Program-made: the position numbers and the translations under genes
Assembly (NCBI GenBank): GCA_015056735.1
Contig: SVFT01000004.1
Span: 151,743 to 215,742 of the forward strand
Length of the DNA stretch: 64,000 nucleotides
Reading direction: 5' to 3'
Origin: Lachnospiraceae bacterium
GTDB taxonomy: Bacteria; Bacillota; Clostridia; Lachnospirales; Lachnospiraceae
Notes under the pieces: model-generated
Seen by the model: only the letters and a program-made list of their open reading frames with translations
What the model was told of the DNA's origin: nothing
Database searches by the model: none
In this document: positions 63,776-64,000 of the stretch, one piece after another
How the letters are laid out: the number at the start of each line of letters is the position of its first letter
How positions within the stretch are numbered: position 1 is the first letter of the stretch

Positions 63776-63809
63776 GGGTAAACGCAAGTCCCTTGCATTA
63801 ACTCCTGCA
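63776..63809. repeat. Solo transposon-end-like inverted pair
   Basis: GGGTAAACGCAA (63776-63787) and TTGCATTAACTCC (63793-63805) are near-inverted copies 5 nt apart. TGCATTAACTCCTGCA (63794-63809) resembles the IS30 end GCATTTACTCCTGCGG. No transposase is present here, so this looks like an empty target site or a remnant. Confidence 0.5.
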
Positions 63810-63837
63810 TTTTTGCACTTACATTTACAACTTACAT

Positions 63838-63892
63838 GCCTGAAGAACAGGAACACTCAACTATTCGCAAAACGACAGTTTAACGAATAGTT
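63838..63892 (+). repeat. GCCTGAAGAACAG element, copy 3, with a different hairpin
   Basis: GCCTGAAGAACAG (63838-63850) recurs 2569 nt after copy 2. It is followed by a new hairpin, AACTATTCG (63859-63867) with CGAATAGTT (63884-63892), unlike copies 1 and 2. The sequence after it to 63982 shows no gene. Confidence 0.55.
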
Positions 63893-63982
63893 AGCGAAAT
63901 ATTTCCGTTGTTGTTGCAGATTTTGTAAAGTCTATATGTTATTGCAAGTTTTTATGACTTAATGCAAGAAATAATATCTTTT

Positions 63983-64000
63983 GCTTTTACTTCTGAAATA
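63983..64000 (-). mobile_element. Possible left end of a third IS30-like element (partial)
   Basis: GCTTTTACTTCTG followed by AAATA at the very edge resembles the left end of copy 2 (GCATTTACTCCTGCGG then AAATA) and lies at the expected place after element copy 3. Only 18 nt are visible. Confidence 0.35.

Noticed and set aside
58740..63990. Repeated GTAA-n-TGCAA motifs as a CRISPR array
   Set aside because: Spacing is irregular, the motifs are short and in both orientations, there are no unique spacers and no cas genes. They fit IS30 end-like sequences.

Overview
The window looks like a chromosome segment of a low-to-mid GC Gram-positive anaerobe of the class Clostridia, most likely Lachnospiraceae. 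This is inferred from family content and gene order only: Nfn-type NADPH-ferredoxin transhydrogenase, formyl-THF ligase with FolD, VanW, SepF preceded by an HlyD-like gene, an mre-mrdA-minC-rodA-mgsA cluster, lysine and ZTP riboswitches, and strong AGGAGG-type ribosome binding sites. Nearly all genes lie on the + strand in tight operons, often with 1-8 nt overlaps.

Layout. 1-45 is the start of a leftward gene. 193-10602 is one long probable operon for a Dlt-like cell-surface acylation pathway: a secreted transglutaminase-like protein, an Asp/Glu-type racemase, an adenylation enzyme, a carrier protein, an MBOAT transferase, a DltD-like protein with Cys in the nucleophile position, an SGNH hydrolase, a lipoprotein, a CapA-like protein and a DUF1015 protein. 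A two-way terminator and a leftward tRNA-Thr(CGU) follow. 10869-24878 holds ftsK, one-carbon genes (fhs, folD), nfnAB, zinc-ribbon membrane proteins, rlmH, a VanW protein, phoH, a catalytically degenerate PgpH-like protein and ybeY. 24904-38418 holds a flippase, two flavoproteins, a UPF0291 protein, 5-formyl-THF cyclo-ligase, miaB-mutS-mutL-miaA and a PLP enzyme of the aluminium-resistance type. 38470-46959 is the elongation cluster mreB-mreC-mreD-mrdA-minC-rodA-mgsA-carboxypeptidase; minD and minE are absent between minC and rodA. 47027-54104 holds a P-loop protein, an HlyD-like protein, sepF, aroB, lspA, an RluD-type synthase, a cytidylate-kinase-like protein and an MFS transporter.

54101-58650 carries two riboswitch units: a lysine riboswitch before an NhaC-family transporter, and a ZTP riboswitch before a split purine branch (PurO-type IMP cyclohydrolase plus a stand-alone AICAR transformylase), followed by mntP.

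58650-64000 is accessory DNA with a repeated plan. Two units of about 2.6 kb each carry, in the same order: a GCCTGAAGAACAG element with hairpins, an IS30-type transposase on the minus strand (two copies about 80% identical), a 38-nt stem-loop leader that buries the Shine-Dalgarno sequence, a toxin-antitoxin pair, and a terminator with a GCAGTTACC stem. The pairs are unrelated (PIN/VapC type in unit 1, YafQ type in unit 2), yet the leader and terminator are shared. A third GCCTGAAGAACAG and a third transposon-end-like sequence lie at the right edge, so the array probably continues beyond the window. This array and the racemase-linked Dlt-like operon are the two most unusual parts of the window.
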